From NCBI RefSeq assembly GCF_022129235.1, contig NZ_JADQAI010000003.1, forward strand, positions 186,001 to 250,000: a stretch of DNA of 64,000 bases, read 5' to 3'. A program made the position numbers and the translations under genes. This document shows positions 52,022-61,089 of the stretch, piece by piece. Under the pieces are notes generated by a model. The model did no database searches. It saw only the letters and a list, made by a program, of their open reading frames with translations, and was not told the origin of the DNA. How positions within the stretch are numbered: the first letter of the stretch is position 1; each line of letters opens with the position of its first letter. The stretch comes from Psychrobacter sp. Ps6. Its GTDB lineage: Bacteria > Pseudomonadota > Gammaproteobacteria > Pseudomonadales > Moraxellaceae.

Positions 52022-53554
52022 TTAAATTGGTCTGTCTGAGGTTTCAGTCGCTTTTTTATCCATATTGACATCGATAATCTGCGCTTTTGCATTGCCATCT
52101 TTTAAAATGATATTGACAGTTTGCTCAGGAGACAGTTGAGTGCTGCTCGTGAGTGTTTGTTTGCCATTTGCGTTTGTGAGCATGGTATAGCCTTGCTTAA
52201 GCACGCGAGACGGGCGATGTAATAGCACAATATCACGTAGGTGCTCGCTATCGCGCTGTGCTTGTATGACTTGCTGCTGCGCGTTTTGCATGATTGACTC
52301 TTGATGACTTTTGCTATTAGTCGCGGCTTTCGTCAGTTTTTGACGTGTCAAGGTTTGCGTTTGTGTATATCGCTCAGCCGTCAGTCTAGCTGCTTGCTTT
52401 ACTTGACGCTGTGCGCTTTGTTGAATGCTGCGCCATGCATAGTCACTGTCTTTTCGTAGAGCAGTGAGTTGTCCGATAGTCTGTGACTGTATTTGGCTTA
52501 ATTGACGTACAGTTTGTTGCTCAGCAATATTGAGTTGGCGCTGAGCAGCTTGCTTGATTTGCGCTTGATATTGTAGCGTCTGAGTGACGAGCTGGGCTAA
52601 ATGGCTATGGATAGCAGCAATCACTTTTGAGGGCGTATCAAAGCTGGTATGCGCCACTTCATCTAAGATGACTTTGTCACGCTCATGACCGATACCCACC
52701 CAAACAGGCACAGGCTGCTCAGCAACCAACGCTGCCAGCTCATAATCATTAAGATAAGCCAAGTCTCCCACGGCACCGCCGCCACGAATAATGACTAATA
52801 AATCTGGTAGGCGCTGATAAGTGTCGTAAAACTGCTGCTGTGCATTAACGATGGCTTGACGTATCTCAGCGGGCGCATGATTGCCTTGAAAAGTCGCATT
52901 ATGGTAATGGAAATGACAAGCACCTGTACTGGCTAAGCGATCCGCATCTGCTTGAAAATCGCCCAATCCAGCCGCCTTCTCAGGGGCGATGACCAGCACA
53001 TGCTCGATATCAAAAGGGGTAGGCAGCTGCTGATTGAGATGTAATAGCCCTTCGCCTGTTAAGCGATCGACCATTTCTGCATACTGCCGTGCCAAATCGC
53101 CTAGCGTATAGCTGGGGTCGATATCTTCAATCGTGATTGAAAAGCCATACTGGGCATGGAATCCTGCCGATACTTTGAGGAGTACGGTCAAATCACGCTC
53201 AAGCGGCATACCAGTCGCGCGCTCAAACTTGGCTAATACACGAGCCGCTTTAAAACGCCAAAGGTTGCCGCGGCAACTGGCGACCACTTTGCCATCATCG
53301 TCTTTTTCTGCCAATTCAAAATAATAGTGACCACCTTTACTCGATAGGTTACGGATTTCTGCCTTGACCCAGACACGGTGGTCAAAGGTCTGTTTGATGA
53401 CCATCTCAACCGCGGATAAGTAATCACTCAGACGTAGGACCGTATCCTCTAAATGGTCTTCTTGCTCAGCGAGTTCGGCCTCTAAAGTGGCCAGATCTTT
53501 GGCAGGTTCGAGTACTTTGGCCTGTTTGATGTTTGAAAGATTGGGTTTGCGCAT
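52022..53554 (-). CDS. xseA: Exodeoxyribonuclease VII large subunit
   Basis: The 510-residue protein has an N-terminal OB-fold (VWVKAEIRNLSSKGGHYYFEL), the catalytic core with VLVIAPEKAAGLGDF, IIRGGGAVGDLAYLND and PVWVGIGHERDKVILDEVAHTSFDTPS, then a Gln/Arg-rich coiled coil of about 150 residues that carries XseB, and a C-terminal strand pair (RVLKQGYTMLTNANGK). ExoVII degrades single-stranded DNA to oligonucleotides in repair. The enzyme is slightly longer than the 450-residue norm because of an acidic N-terminal 40 residues. Confidence 0.96.
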   Translation of the reverse strand: MRKPNLSNIKQAKVLEPAKDLATLEAELAEQEDHLEDTVLRLSDYLSAVEMVIKQTFDHRVWVKAEIRNLSSKGGHYYFELAEKDDDGKVVASCRGNLWRFKAARVLAKFERATGMPLERDLTVLLKVSAGFHAQYGFSITIEDIDPSYTLGDLARQYAEMVDRLTGEGLLHLNQQLPTPFDIEHVLVIAPEKAAGLGDFQADADRLASTGACHFHYHNATFQGNHAPAEIRQAIVNAQQQFYDTYQRLPDLLVIIRGGGAVGDLAYLNDYELAALVAEQPVPVWVGIGHERDKVILDEVAHTSFDTPSKVIAAIHSHLAQLVTQTLQYQAQIKQAAQRQLNIAEQQTVRQLSQIQSQTIGQLTALRKDSDYAWRSIQQSAQRQVKQAARLTAERYTQTQTLTRQKLTKAATNSKSHQESIMQNAQQQVIQAQRDSEHLRDIVLLHRPSRVLKQGYTMLTNANGKQTLTSSTQLSPEQTVNIILKDGNAKAQIIDVNMDKKATETSDRPI

Positions 53555-53645
53555 GATATAAGACCAAGGATAATGAAAACATAAAGACTAATGAGGATGT
53601 GCTGAATACGATAGCGGATAGTTTAACCCAAAAGGGCGCACACAA

Positions 53646-53700
53646 AAAGCAAAGCCAACAAGCTTTGATTGATATATTATCCATATCGCAGCTTGTTGGC
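53646..53700 (-). terminator. Terminator of the small lipoprotein gene
   Basis: GCCAACAAGCT (53654-53664) pairs perfectly with AGCTTGTTGGC (53690-53700), 11 bp. The 25-base interior can fold further through GATAT/ATATC. On the minus strand TTTGCTTTTT follows. It lies 82 bases beyond the lipoprotein stop. Confidence 0.75.
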
Positions 53701-53781
53701 TATTTCATAAATCACAGTATGTCAGGTGATGCTAGAGAAACGCAAATGGCGTCGCTCATTTAGAGAGTTGCTGATAGAGAG

Positions 53782-54150
53782 TTACTGGCAACGAAAATTG
53801 ATCTTGTACTCATAATCATCATTGCGTGATAAATCTGGCGTGCCTGTGCCAAAGATTGAGCCGACCACAGAACCCACTTGTCCAACCATACGGCCAGTAC
53901 GCTCATTTAAAATGCCATTATATTTGACATTGTCATCAACGATAATGACTTGTTTGCTGCGACAGGTTGTTTGCGCACTATCAATTGCATTTTGCTGTGC
54001 TTTGACTTTGGTATCGGCGATGCCCGTGGTTTCATAAATAGAGTTAGCGCGCTGGATCACTGGTGATGATGGCGTGCTTTGACAAGCGCTTAAAACAAGC
54101 ACACCGGCCAATATTGCGCCTAAACTGGCAGTTTTATTAAAGGTATTCAT
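53782..54150 (-). CDS. Small lipoprotein of unknown function
   Basis: The 122-residue protein has a lipoprotein signal (basic/hydrophobic start, lipobox LSAC with Cys near 23). The mature part has an AQQNAIDSAQTTCRSKQVIIVDDN segment, then GRMVGQVGSVVGSIFGTGTPDLS, which resembles the glycine-zipper of small envelope lipoproteins, and ends with a YEYKINFRC strand. Two mature cysteines may form a disulfide. Membrane orientation (inner or outer) is not clear. The gene is monocistronic, with a terminator downstream. Confidence 0.8.
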   Translation of the reverse strand: MNTFNKTASLGAILAGVLVLSACQSTPSSPVIQRANSIYETTGIADTKVKAQQNAIDSAQTTCRSKQVIIVDDNVKYNGILNERTGRMVGQVGSVVGSIFGTGTPDLSRNDDYEYKINFRCQ

Positions 54151-54441
54151 AAGTAATTCCTAATGTATATAAACAGAACGTCTTAGCAATAGGCAAAGCT
54201 TCATGAATGTAGCGTATCTAGATATTACCTGTCTAGACGCTTATTGTGTGCGGTATTACAGCAGTATTGCCTATCCAATCTATGACAAAAATAGCGTGCT
54301 TAAATCAATAATATACTCAACTGCTACGAGTCAATTTTGGCCTAAAATAAAACAAGTCGCACCCGTACACAGCAAATCACTTGAAATAAAAATCATATCT
54401 AGGATAATTGAGCCATTCATTTTTTATTAATAAGTAATACT

Positions 54442-55092
54442 ATGCAATTGATTCCTGCTCCTGCTGGTGTGCTCGAGGTCGACGCACTATGGCAAAATGA
54501 CAATCCTAATGACCCAAATACAGATACCGTCGCGCTGCTATGCCATCCCAATCCGTTGTTCGATGGGACAATGAACAATAAAGTGGTCACGACTATGTAC
54601 CGCTTTGCCCGTGACAATGGCATGCATGTGGTACGTTTTAACTTCCGCAGCGTTGGTCAATCGACAGGCGAGCATGATTATGCGGAAGGTGAAGTGGTCG
54701 ATGCAATGACCGTGCTACAATGGATTGCTGAACAAACCAATGCCCGAAAGCTATGGCTTGGCGGTTTTTCTTTTGGTGGTTATGTCACAGCCCGCGTGGC
54801 TGAACAAGTACTTGAAGCCTCACATATATGGGGGCTGGACGATTTTGACGTGTCAAAAATCGCACTTATCGCACCCTCAGTTGAAAAAAATGACAGTACT
54901 GATATTAGTTTACCCGCGGATAAAACCTTTGAGATCTATGGTAATGCGGATGAAGTAATCGCGCCTGAAAATATGCAGGCATTTGCAGATCGCTTAGGAG
55001 TTGCAGTCAGCGTGGTTGATGGTGCTGGCCACTTTTTTCACGGTCGCTTATCAGAGCTCAAAAAGTTATTAGAAACGCATAGCAATGCATAG
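54442..55092 (+). CDS. Alpha/beta hydrolase (COG2945 type)
   Basis: The 216-residue protein has the family start ALLCHPNPLFDGTMNNKVV, RFNFRSVGQSTGEHDYAEGEVVD, and the nucleophile elbow GGFSFGGYVTARVAEQ with the serine, followed by IALIAPSV. The later DEVIAPENMQAF and GAGHFFHGRLSEL carry the acid and His of the triad. Substrates of this group are unknown, probably small esters. The ribosome site is weak. A zapE gene follows 78 bases later in the same direction. Confidence 0.9.
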   Translation: MQLIPAPAGVLEVDALWQNDNPNDPNTDTVALLCHPNPLFDGTMNNKVVTTMYRFARDNGMHVVRFNFRSVGQSTGEHDYAEGEVVDAMTVLQWIAEQTNARKLWLGGFSFGGYVTARVAEQVLEASHIWGLDDFDVSKIALIAPSVEKNDSTDISLPADKTFEIYGNADEVIAPENMQAFADRLGVAVSVVDGAGHFFHGRLSELKKLLETHSNA

Positions 55093-55170
55093 TTTTAACC
55101 TTAACCGCTAATTCATGTTTTAGGGTAGCAATTAGCCACCACAATATTTTGATATTTATTTAATCCAACG

Positions 55171-56283
55171 ATGAGTCGTATTATGAGTTTATCTCCATTG
55201 CAACGTTACGAGAAAGCCGTCAGTACAGATGAGTTTACTCGGGATAAGCAGCAGTTTCAGGCCATGAGTTATCTTGATGAGATCTACCATCAGCTCATCA
55301 ATAGCGCACCGCAAAAGAAAGGGTTCTTTGGATTTTTGAAATCCAAGCCTGTCGCACCAACTGGATTATATATGTGGGGCGGTGTCGGTCGCGGCAAGAC
55401 GTGGATGATGGATATGTTTTATGATTCATTGACCATTGAGCGCAAAATGCGTCTGCATTTCCATCATTTTATGCAGCGTGTTCATCAAGAATTGAATAAA
55501 CTCCAAGGCGAAAGTGATCCACTCGAAAAAGTCGCCGATATTATTTATAAAGAAGCGGTCATTATCTGTTTTGATGAGTTCTTTGTTTCTAACGTCTCTG
55601 ATGCCATGATTTTGGGTGATTTATTTACCATGCTGTTTAATCGCGGTATTACCTTGGTTGCTACGTCAAACATTGAGCCGTCTGGTTTATACAAAGATGG
55701 TTTGCACCGTGACCGTTTTTTACCAGCCATTGCAGAGGTTGAGAGCCATACGACAGTGATGAATATCGATTCCGGTATTGATTATCGTCTGCGCGTGCTT
55801 CAGCAAGCAGAGTTGTATGAATCACCAATGACCAAAGCCAACCATCACTGGCTAGCCAACCGCTTTGCCAGCTTGTCTAATAATCAAAGAATCAGCAATG
55901 AGCCAATTACTATCAATGGCCGCGAAGTCAAAGTCAACGCGCGTACCGAAGATATCTTGTTTTGCGATTTTCGACATTTATGCATGGCACCGCGCTCGGC
56001 ATCTGATTTTATTGAACTTGCAAAACAGTTCAGCACGGTATTAGTTGATTCAGTACCCGCCTTAAATGATGATTTGCGTGATCCAACGCGCCGTTTTATT
56101 TATCTGGTTGATGAGTTTTATGATCGCCGTGTAAAACTGTTGGTACGCGCAGAGCAATCGATTTTGGACTTGTATCAAGGGGAAAAGCTAGCGTTTGAGA
56201 TTGAACGTACCCGTTCGCGCTTGCTTGAGATGCAGTCAGAAGACTATCTACGCATGGATCACCGTGTCGAAGATGCTGCGTAG
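55171..56283 (+). CDS. zapE: Cell division protein ZapE (AFG1-like ATPase)
   Basis: The 370-residue AAA ATPase has GLYMWGGVGRGKTWMMDMFYD with the P-loop, FHHFMQRVHQEL, the Walker B ICFDEFFVSNVSDAMILGDLF and the sensor VATSNIEPSGLYKDGLHRDRFLP. ZapE binds FtsZ and is needed for division under stress or low oxygen in E. coli. Two ATGs in frame, 55171 and 55183, are possible; the second gives MSLSPLQRYEKAV, closer to other ZapE N-termini, but neither has a clear ribosome site. A short insert SAPQKKGFFGFLKSKP lies before the P-loop. Confidence 0.93.
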   Translation: MSRIMSLSPLQRYEKAVSTDEFTRDKQQFQAMSYLDEIYHQLINSAPQKKGFFGFLKSKPVAPTGLYMWGGVGRGKTWMMDMFYDSLTIERKMRLHFHHFMQRVHQELNKLQGESDPLEKVADIIYKEAVIICFDEFFVSNVSDAMILGDLFTMLFNRGITLVATSNIEPSGLYKDGLHRDRFLPAIAEVESHTTVMNIDSGIDYRLRVLQQAELYESPMTKANHHWLANRFASLSNNQRISNEPITINGREVKVNARTEDILFCDFRHLCMAPRSASDFIELAKQFSTVLVDSVPALNDDLRDPTRRFIYLVDEFYDRRVKLLVRAEQSILDLYQGEKLAFEIERTRSRLLEMQSEDYLRMDHRVEDAA

Positions 56284-56417
56284 TGGATGTTTTTTAAAAC
56301 GGCATTGCTACAGCTTAAATGTTTTTTAGCATTCGGTGCTTAGTATTTTCAATGACAAGTATCAGATTTAAAAGTAGTTCGTGAAAAGAAATAAATAATA
56401 ATAAATAAGGACAGACA

Positions 56418-57077
56418 ATGACTACAACAGATGAAAATAACCAAGCGTCACAGGACAATAAACTGCCTGTTAAAAATGTAGCCGCAAATGATGTCTCAGC
56501 TAGCAGTGAAGAGCTGATCGGTTGGATTAATTCAAGACGCAGCATGGGCAATTTGGATACACCAGCCCCAACGCGGGATCAAATCGAGTCTGCTATTGAG
56601 TGTGCAGCGACAGCGCCCGATCACAAAAAACTGCGTCCATGGCGCTTTATTGTGACCCAAGGGGAGGCACGTCACGAGTTAGGTAACGCCTTGGTAGCCG
56701 CAGTAAAAGAAAAAGCGCTCAAAGATGGCGAAGAGTTGTCTGAGAAAACCATCAAAAAAACCCATACCATGCCGCTCCGAGCGCCTGTTATCATAACGGT
56801 CGTGACGCAAATGCAAGAACATAAAAAAGTGCCACCCTTTGAGCAAATGCTAAGTGCCGGTGCTGCTGTGCAAAATTTGATACTGGCACTCAAAGCCCAG
56901 GGATTTAGTACGGTGTGGCGTACTGGACTGTTATGTAATGAGCCTGCGGTAAAAGCTTATTTTGATGTGGGTCCAGATGATTATGTGACCGCTTTTGTTT
57001 ATACTGGCACTAGTCCAAAAGATGAATCCAAACGCAAACCTATTGATATCGAGCCGTTAGTACGCTTCGAGTCATAA
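56418..57077 (+). CDS. Nitroreductase-family flavoprotein (YdjA-like)
   Basis: The 219-residue protein has the FMN-binding start INSRRSMGNLDTPAPTRDQIESAIECAATAPDHKKLRPWRF, an AGAAVQNLILALKAQGFSTVWRTG helix and the C-terminal YTGTSPKDESKRK tail, like E. coli YdjA, a minimal nitroreductase. The first 30 residues are a polar extension. AAGGA precedes the ATG by seven bases. Its physiological substrate is unknown. The gene stands between zapE and gpsA in the same direction. Confidence 0.88.
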   Translation: MTTTDENNQASQDNKLPVKNVAANDVSASSEELIGWINSRRSMGNLDTPAPTRDQIESAIECAATAPDHKKLRPWRFIVTQGEARHELGNALVAAVKEKALKDGEELSEKTIKKTHTMPLRAPVIITVVTQMQEHKKVPPFEQMLSAGAAVQNLILALKAQGFSTVWRTGLLCNEPAVKAYFDVGPDDYVTAFVYTGTSPKDESKRKPIDIEPLVRFES

Positions 57078-57200
57078 TTTGACTCGGTGTTGTCTCTTGG
57101 TAAAATTATTACCTCAAAAAGACCGCGGGCCCGAGTATCGGAAATATCTGGGAACAGTAGCTTCTATTGAGAATAAGTCAGTCAACATGGATAAAAGAAC

Positions 57201-58517
57201 ATGACAAGTCCTAACGATAGCAATAAAGATAACAACAGCGCTAACAATGAGGCGGGCAACAATACGCCTGAAAAACAAAACGGTATGTTGGCAGGTATCT
57301 TAGAGCGTGCAAGTAAGTCAGGCATCGGTCGTAAAAAATCAACGCCCAGTCCAGTTGAATCAGCAGTCGCAAAAGACATGGCAGAGATTCACAGCAACCC
57401 TACCAAGCTGCGTTTGGCGTTTTTAGGTGGTGGTAGCTTTGGTACGGCAATGGCAAATTTGGCTGCGCGTAATGGCTGCGATGCTACGCTGTGGGTACGT
57501 AATAAACGTACCGTGAAAGCGATGGCAAAAACTCAAACCAATAAAAAATATCTGCCTGGCTACAAGCTTGATGACCGTTTGAAATACAGTCATGATCTGG
57601 CGGCTACCGTCAAAGACAAAGATATTATTTTTATCGCCGTGCCGGGATTGGCTTTTCGCGAAACGGTAAAAAACATTGCGCCTTTAATCAGCGGGCAGTC
57701 TATCGTATCGTTGACCAAAGGAATGGAGAAAGATACCTTTGCCATGATGAGCGACATTATTAAAGAAGTGTTGCCTGAAGTGAATTTCGGTGTCATGTCA
57801 GGGCCAAACCTTGCTATAGAAATCATGAAAAACATGCCGTCTGCCACGGTGATTGCAAGTGAGTCTGAGCCATTGCGTCATGCGGTCCAAGCGGCCCTAC
57901 ACAGCGCCTTCTTTAGAGTGTTCGCGAGTGATGATGTACGCGGTGTCGAGCTTGGCGGCGCGCTCAAAAACATCTATGCCATCGCCATGGGTATGGCAGC
58001 TGCTTATGAAGTGGGTGAAAATACCAAAGCAATGATCCTTACTCGTGCCTTGGCAGAAATGAGTCGTTTCGGTGTCGAAGAGGGAGCCAATCCGCTGACC
58101 TTTTTAGGTTTGTCAGGAGTAGGGGATCTATATGCCACTTGTAGCTCAGAGCTAAGCCGCAACTATCGTATTGGTAATATGCTCGGTCGCGGCATGAGTA
58201 TTGATGCCGCAGTCAAAAAACTGGGTCAAACTGCTGAAGGGGTAAATACCATTCAGCAGGTCCACGAAAAAGCCACCAAAGCGGGCATCTATATGCCTAT
58301 CACCCACGCGCTCTATGCGGTCATTTATGAAGATAAAGCAGCGCTTGGCGTGGCACTACATTTGATGGAAGCGGGATTCCGTAGTGATGTTGAGTTTGTG
58401 ATGGCGCATGACCATAGTAATGCTGCGCTTACCGCTCATATGAAAAACTCAAGTAACAGCGCTAAAGACAATACCAAAGCCGATGCCAAAAGTAAAAATA
58501 GCGATGCCGATAAGTAA
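57201..58517 (+). CDS. gpsA: Glycerol-3-phosphate dehydrogenase [NAD(P)+]
   Basis: GpsA reduces dihydroxyacetone phosphate to glycerol-3-phosphate for phospholipids. The core runs from about residue 67 (LRLAFLGGGSFGTAMANLAARNG) to 410, with VSLTKGMEKDTFAMMSD, VMSGPNLAIEIM, the catalytic Lys in GVELGGALKNIYAIAMG and LSGVGDLYATCSSELSRNY. The 438 residues exceed the usual 340 because of an Asn/Asp/Lys-rich N-terminal extension and a Ser/Lys/Asp-rich C-terminal tail. No strong ribosome site marks the first ATG; a later Met (residue 34) would still leave part of the extension. sixA follows. Confidence 0.95.
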   Translation: MTSPNDSNKDNNSANNEAGNNTPEKQNGMLAGILERASKSGIGRKKSTPSPVESAVAKDMAEIHSNPTKLRLAFLGGGSFGTAMANLAARNGCDATLWVRNKRTVKAMAKTQTNKKYLPGYKLDDRLKYSHDLAATVKDKDIIFIAVPGLAFRETVKNIAPLISGQSIVSLTKGMEKDTFAMMSDIIKEVLPEVNFGVMSGPNLAIEIMKNMPSATVIASESEPLRHAVQAALHSAFFRVFASDDVRGVELGGALKNIYAIAMGMAAAYEVGENTKAMILTRALAEMSRFGVEEGANPLTFLGLSGVGDLYATCSSELSRNYRIGNMLGRGMSIDAAVKKLGQTAEGVNTIQQVHEKATKAGIYMPITHALYAVIYEDKAALGVALHLMEAGFRSDVEFVMAHDHSNAALTAHMKNSSNSAKDNTKADAKSKNSDADK

Positions 58518-58533
58518 GATGTTCTATTAAAAG

Positions 58534-58553
58534 GCACTGTTGAGAGACAGTGC
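58534..58553 (+). other. Stem-loop between gpsA and sixA
   Basis: GCACTGT (58534-58540) and ACAGTGC (58547-58553) form a perfect 7-bp stem with loop TGAGAG. No T run follows, so it is not a standard terminator. It lies 24 bases before the sixA ATG and could affect processing or translation. Confidence 0.5.
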
Positions 58554-58577
58554 TAACTCCGCGCACCAAGGAAGGTT

Positions 58578-59036
58578 ATGAAAATTATATTAGTACGTCA
58601 TGGTCAAGCCGAAGATGAGACGCGTCCAGATAGTGCGCGTCAGCTGACTGACTTTGGTCAACAGCAAGCGGCACAGACGGCAGAGTATGTGACCACACAC
58701 TATCATCCAGATCGTTTTATTGTCAGTCCTTATGATAGGGCACAGCAGACGCTGGCTGCATTTCAGTCACGAATGCCAAACGTACCTTCAACAGTGCAGG
58801 ACAATATCACGCCATCTGATGATGCCCGTCAGGCTTTAATGGATATTGCGAGTATTGATGCAAAATGTCTGGTTATTGTTTGTCATATGTCGATCGTCGC
58901 TTATATCGCAGGTTTGTTGACCGGTGATTATCCTGAGTCATTTTCTTTGGCAGAAGCCAGAGTGTTTGAAATGGAGTTTGTCATGACTGGGATGGCCACA
59001 GAAGTGGATCGTTTTGTACCTGACCAACCATACTAG
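58578..59036 (+). CDS. sixA: Phosphohistidine phosphatase SixA
   Basis: The 152-residue protein has the histidine phosphatase motif ILVRHGQAED at the start, SPYDRAQQTLAAF with the conserved Arg, and VIVCHMSIVAYI with the second catalytic His, matching SixA, which removes phosphate from His-containing phosphotransfer domains. AAGGAAGG lies directly upstream of the ATG. Its partner in this organism is not visible in the window. Confidence 0.9.
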   Translation: MKIILVRHGQAEDETRPDSARQLTDFGQQQAAQTAEYVTTHYHPDRFIVSPYDRAQQTLAAFQSRMPNVPSTVQDNITPSDDARQALMDIASIDAKCLVIVCHMSIVAYIAGLLTGDYPESFSLAEARVFEMEFVMTGMATEVDRFVPDQPY

Positions 59037-59190
59037 GCTAGCCATTTCTTAGATAGGATGAATTCAGAGTGAGGCAATCATACCAATCAAGCGATTGGCC
59101 CAGCAGATAAAATGAATAAATCCTTTTGAATAGTAGCACTGCTTCATCATAGTACTTTTATAACCGCAGCAATAATCGAGGACACGTTTA

Positions 59191-60486
59191 GTGTTACATG
59201 TTTGGTTACGAGCACAGCATAGCCCGCTAGCTGTTTGGCACGAAGATGTACAGCAATGGCAGACGGTTGATGGTTGGCAACAGCTACAAACTATCTATGG
59301 TCATCATAAATCCAATGGCCAAAAGGCAATTTGTTTATATTTCCCCTCAAGTCATGTATTACAAGTAGACACAGCGCTTAATACTGCTCAGCTCAAGCAG
59401 CTGGGTAATAGTGGTAAGCAGTATTTGTTTGAAGAAACCTCCCTAACGCCAGTTGAGCAATTGGTTATTCGCCAGTTGAGCCATGCTGAGACGACGCAGC
59501 TGTACGCATTGGCACAAAGCGATATTGAGGCATGGCAGCAGAGTGCTCAGCTCGTGGGTATGAATATAGTGGCACTACTGCCAGACTTCTTATTACTACC
59601 ACCACCAGAAGAAGGTGCAGGTCAGCAAGTGACGTTGTATCAAGACAAGCATACTCTGCTATTGCGCCAATCATTGCGCCAAGGTATGGGTGTCAGCTAT
59701 TTGCCGTTGATCTTTGATCACTTTCCACACTTAAGCGAAGTGATGTTGCTGAATTCTATTGAAACCAATAGCCTTGCTATTAGTGATTTAGCCGCTAATG
59801 AAATGGATAGTATGGGCATCAATGATATCCCAGCAACATCAGCGACAATCAGTTCTATGGCGCAAACGAAAGCGCTGATCGCCGATCACCAGCTGTTATT
59901 AACGAGCTTGCCCACGGCGCCAGCACCTATTGATAATCCTGAACGTCATGCGCTGAACTTCTTTATCAAATCAACCGACTCACAGTTATCACCGTATTTA
60001 CGGGTAGCAATGATGGTTGCGTTATCGGCTTTAGTACTACAGATGGCAACCGATGGGGTGCAGTGGTACAAGTATAATGAGGCAACAGCTGCCACCAAGA
60101 CTGAGATAGCTGCGCAATATCAATCTTGGTTCGCTGATGAGCCGCTCAGTACCCGAACCAAGCTCCAAGTACAATTACAACCAAAACTGCTTAGTGACAG
60201 CCAAGCACCTGCATCACACATGGCAGCGCTGTCAAAGATATCCCCTTTAATCAAACAATCTTCATTGCGTGCACAGACGCTAGTGATGCAGCCATCTGTA
60301 CTCAGTTTTACGCTCATTGCTCCTGATCGTGGCAGTTTGGATCAATTCACGAGCACGCTAGTAGCGCAAGGTTTGAATGCCAAGCTTGCGCAAGTGAGTA
60401 GTAATGATCAAGGTCAATTTAGTGCTCAGGTCACTGTGGATGTGGTGGAAAACAGCGATACGGTGAACACTCCAGCAGCATCATAA
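59191..60486 (+). CDS. gspL: Type II secretion system protein GspL, GTG start
   Basis: GspL is the bitopic inner membrane protein that links the GspE ATPase to the type II secretion platform. The 431-residue protein has the actin-like cytoplasmic domain in its first 260 residues (ICLYFPSSHVLQVDT, LTPVEQLVIRQL and DFLLLPPP, with residues of the GspE-binding region), one membrane helix at about 271-290 and a periplasmic ferredoxin-like domain. The start is GTG, supported by GAGGA eight bases upstream. gspM follows 33 bases later. Other gsp genes are absent from the window. Confidence 0.88.
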   Translation: MLHVWLRAQHSPLAVWHEDVQQWQTVDGWQQLQTIYGHHKSNGQKAICLYFPSSHVLQVDTALNTAQLKQLGNSGKQYLFEETSLTPVEQLVIRQLSHAETTQLYALAQSDIEAWQQSAQLVGMNIVALLPDFLLLPPPEEGAGQQVTLYQDKHTLLLRQSLRQGMGVSYLPLIFDHFPHLSEVMLLNSIETNSLAISDLAANEMDSMGINDIPATSATISSMAQTKALIADHQLLLTSLPTAPAPIDNPERHALNFFIKSTDSQLSPYLRVAMMVALSALVLQMATDGVQWYKYNEATAATKTEIAAQYQSWFADEPLSTRTKLQVQLQPKLLSDSQAPASHMAALSKISPLIKQSSLRAQTLVMQPSVLSFTLIAPDRGSLDQFTSTLVAQGLNAKLAQVSSNDQGQFSAQVTVDVVENSDTVNTPAAS

Positions 60487-60519
60487 TTCATCAGAGTATT
60501 GGTAAGAAAAGGTCACAAC

Positions 60520-61089
60520 ATGAAACGATTACAGCGCCGTACCAAACGCAGTGCAGCTGTCTCTGCAACCAATACCAAAACGCACGCATTCTCAGAGCGT
60601 ATGAGCAGTTACCAAGATGTGCTATCAACGCGCTGGCAAGCGCTACCGCCACGTGATCAATTAGCGCTAGCTATACTGTCCGTATTTTTGCTGATGTTTA
60701 TCGGTGGTTATGGCGGTTATAGCATTCATCAAGCGGCAAAAGAGAGCAAAAATGATTATCAGGAACAAGTGGCTGATTATTTTTGGTTACGGGCGCAAGC
60801 AGGTAATATCGATAGTAATGCATTAAGTACTAACAATAATGCTAATGGAGAGGCTGACATGCCGCCTGCCAATCGCATTAGTGCGCTGCTAAATACCACA
60901 GGAATTATAGATGCTCAGGTCGTTGCGGCTGGTGATTCGGTGCAGTTAAGCTTTATCCACCCCAGTCAGGCTGTCGTAAGTACCGCTCTTGGCAAGTTAG
61001 AGCAGCAAGGTTGGCAGTTCACGCAGTTATCCATGCAGCAAGACCTAACGAATAAATCTATCCAAGTGCAAGCCACTGTCACTTTATAA
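60520..61089 (+). CDS. gspM: Type II secretion system protein GspM
   Basis: The 189-residue protein has a basic cytoplasmic N-terminus, WQALPPRDQLALAILSVFLLMFIGGYGGY with the conserved GspM membrane helix and its preceding PRDQ, and a periplasmic domain with two beta-alpha-beta halves (ISALLNTTGIIDAQVVAAGDSVQLSF). It partners GspL. The frame reaches a TTG at 60499, but the ATG at 60520 has AAAAGG seven bases upstream. It forms an operon with gspL. Confidence 0.85.
   Translation: MKRLQRRTKRSAAVSATNTKTHAFSERMSSYQDVLSTRWQALPPRDQLALAILSVFLLMFIGGYGGYSIHQAAKESKNDYQEQVADYFWLRAQAGNIDSNALSTNNNANGEADMPPANRISALLNTTGIIDAQVVAAGDSVQLSFIHPSQAVVSTALGKLEQQGWQFTQLSMQQDLTNKSIQVQATVTL

Noticed and set aside
54203..54430. 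Open frame of 75 codons on the plus strand between the small lipoprotein and hydrolase genes
   Set aside because: No ribosome site, no recognisable family, AT-rich composition typical of the spacer, and it ends just before the real hydrolase start.
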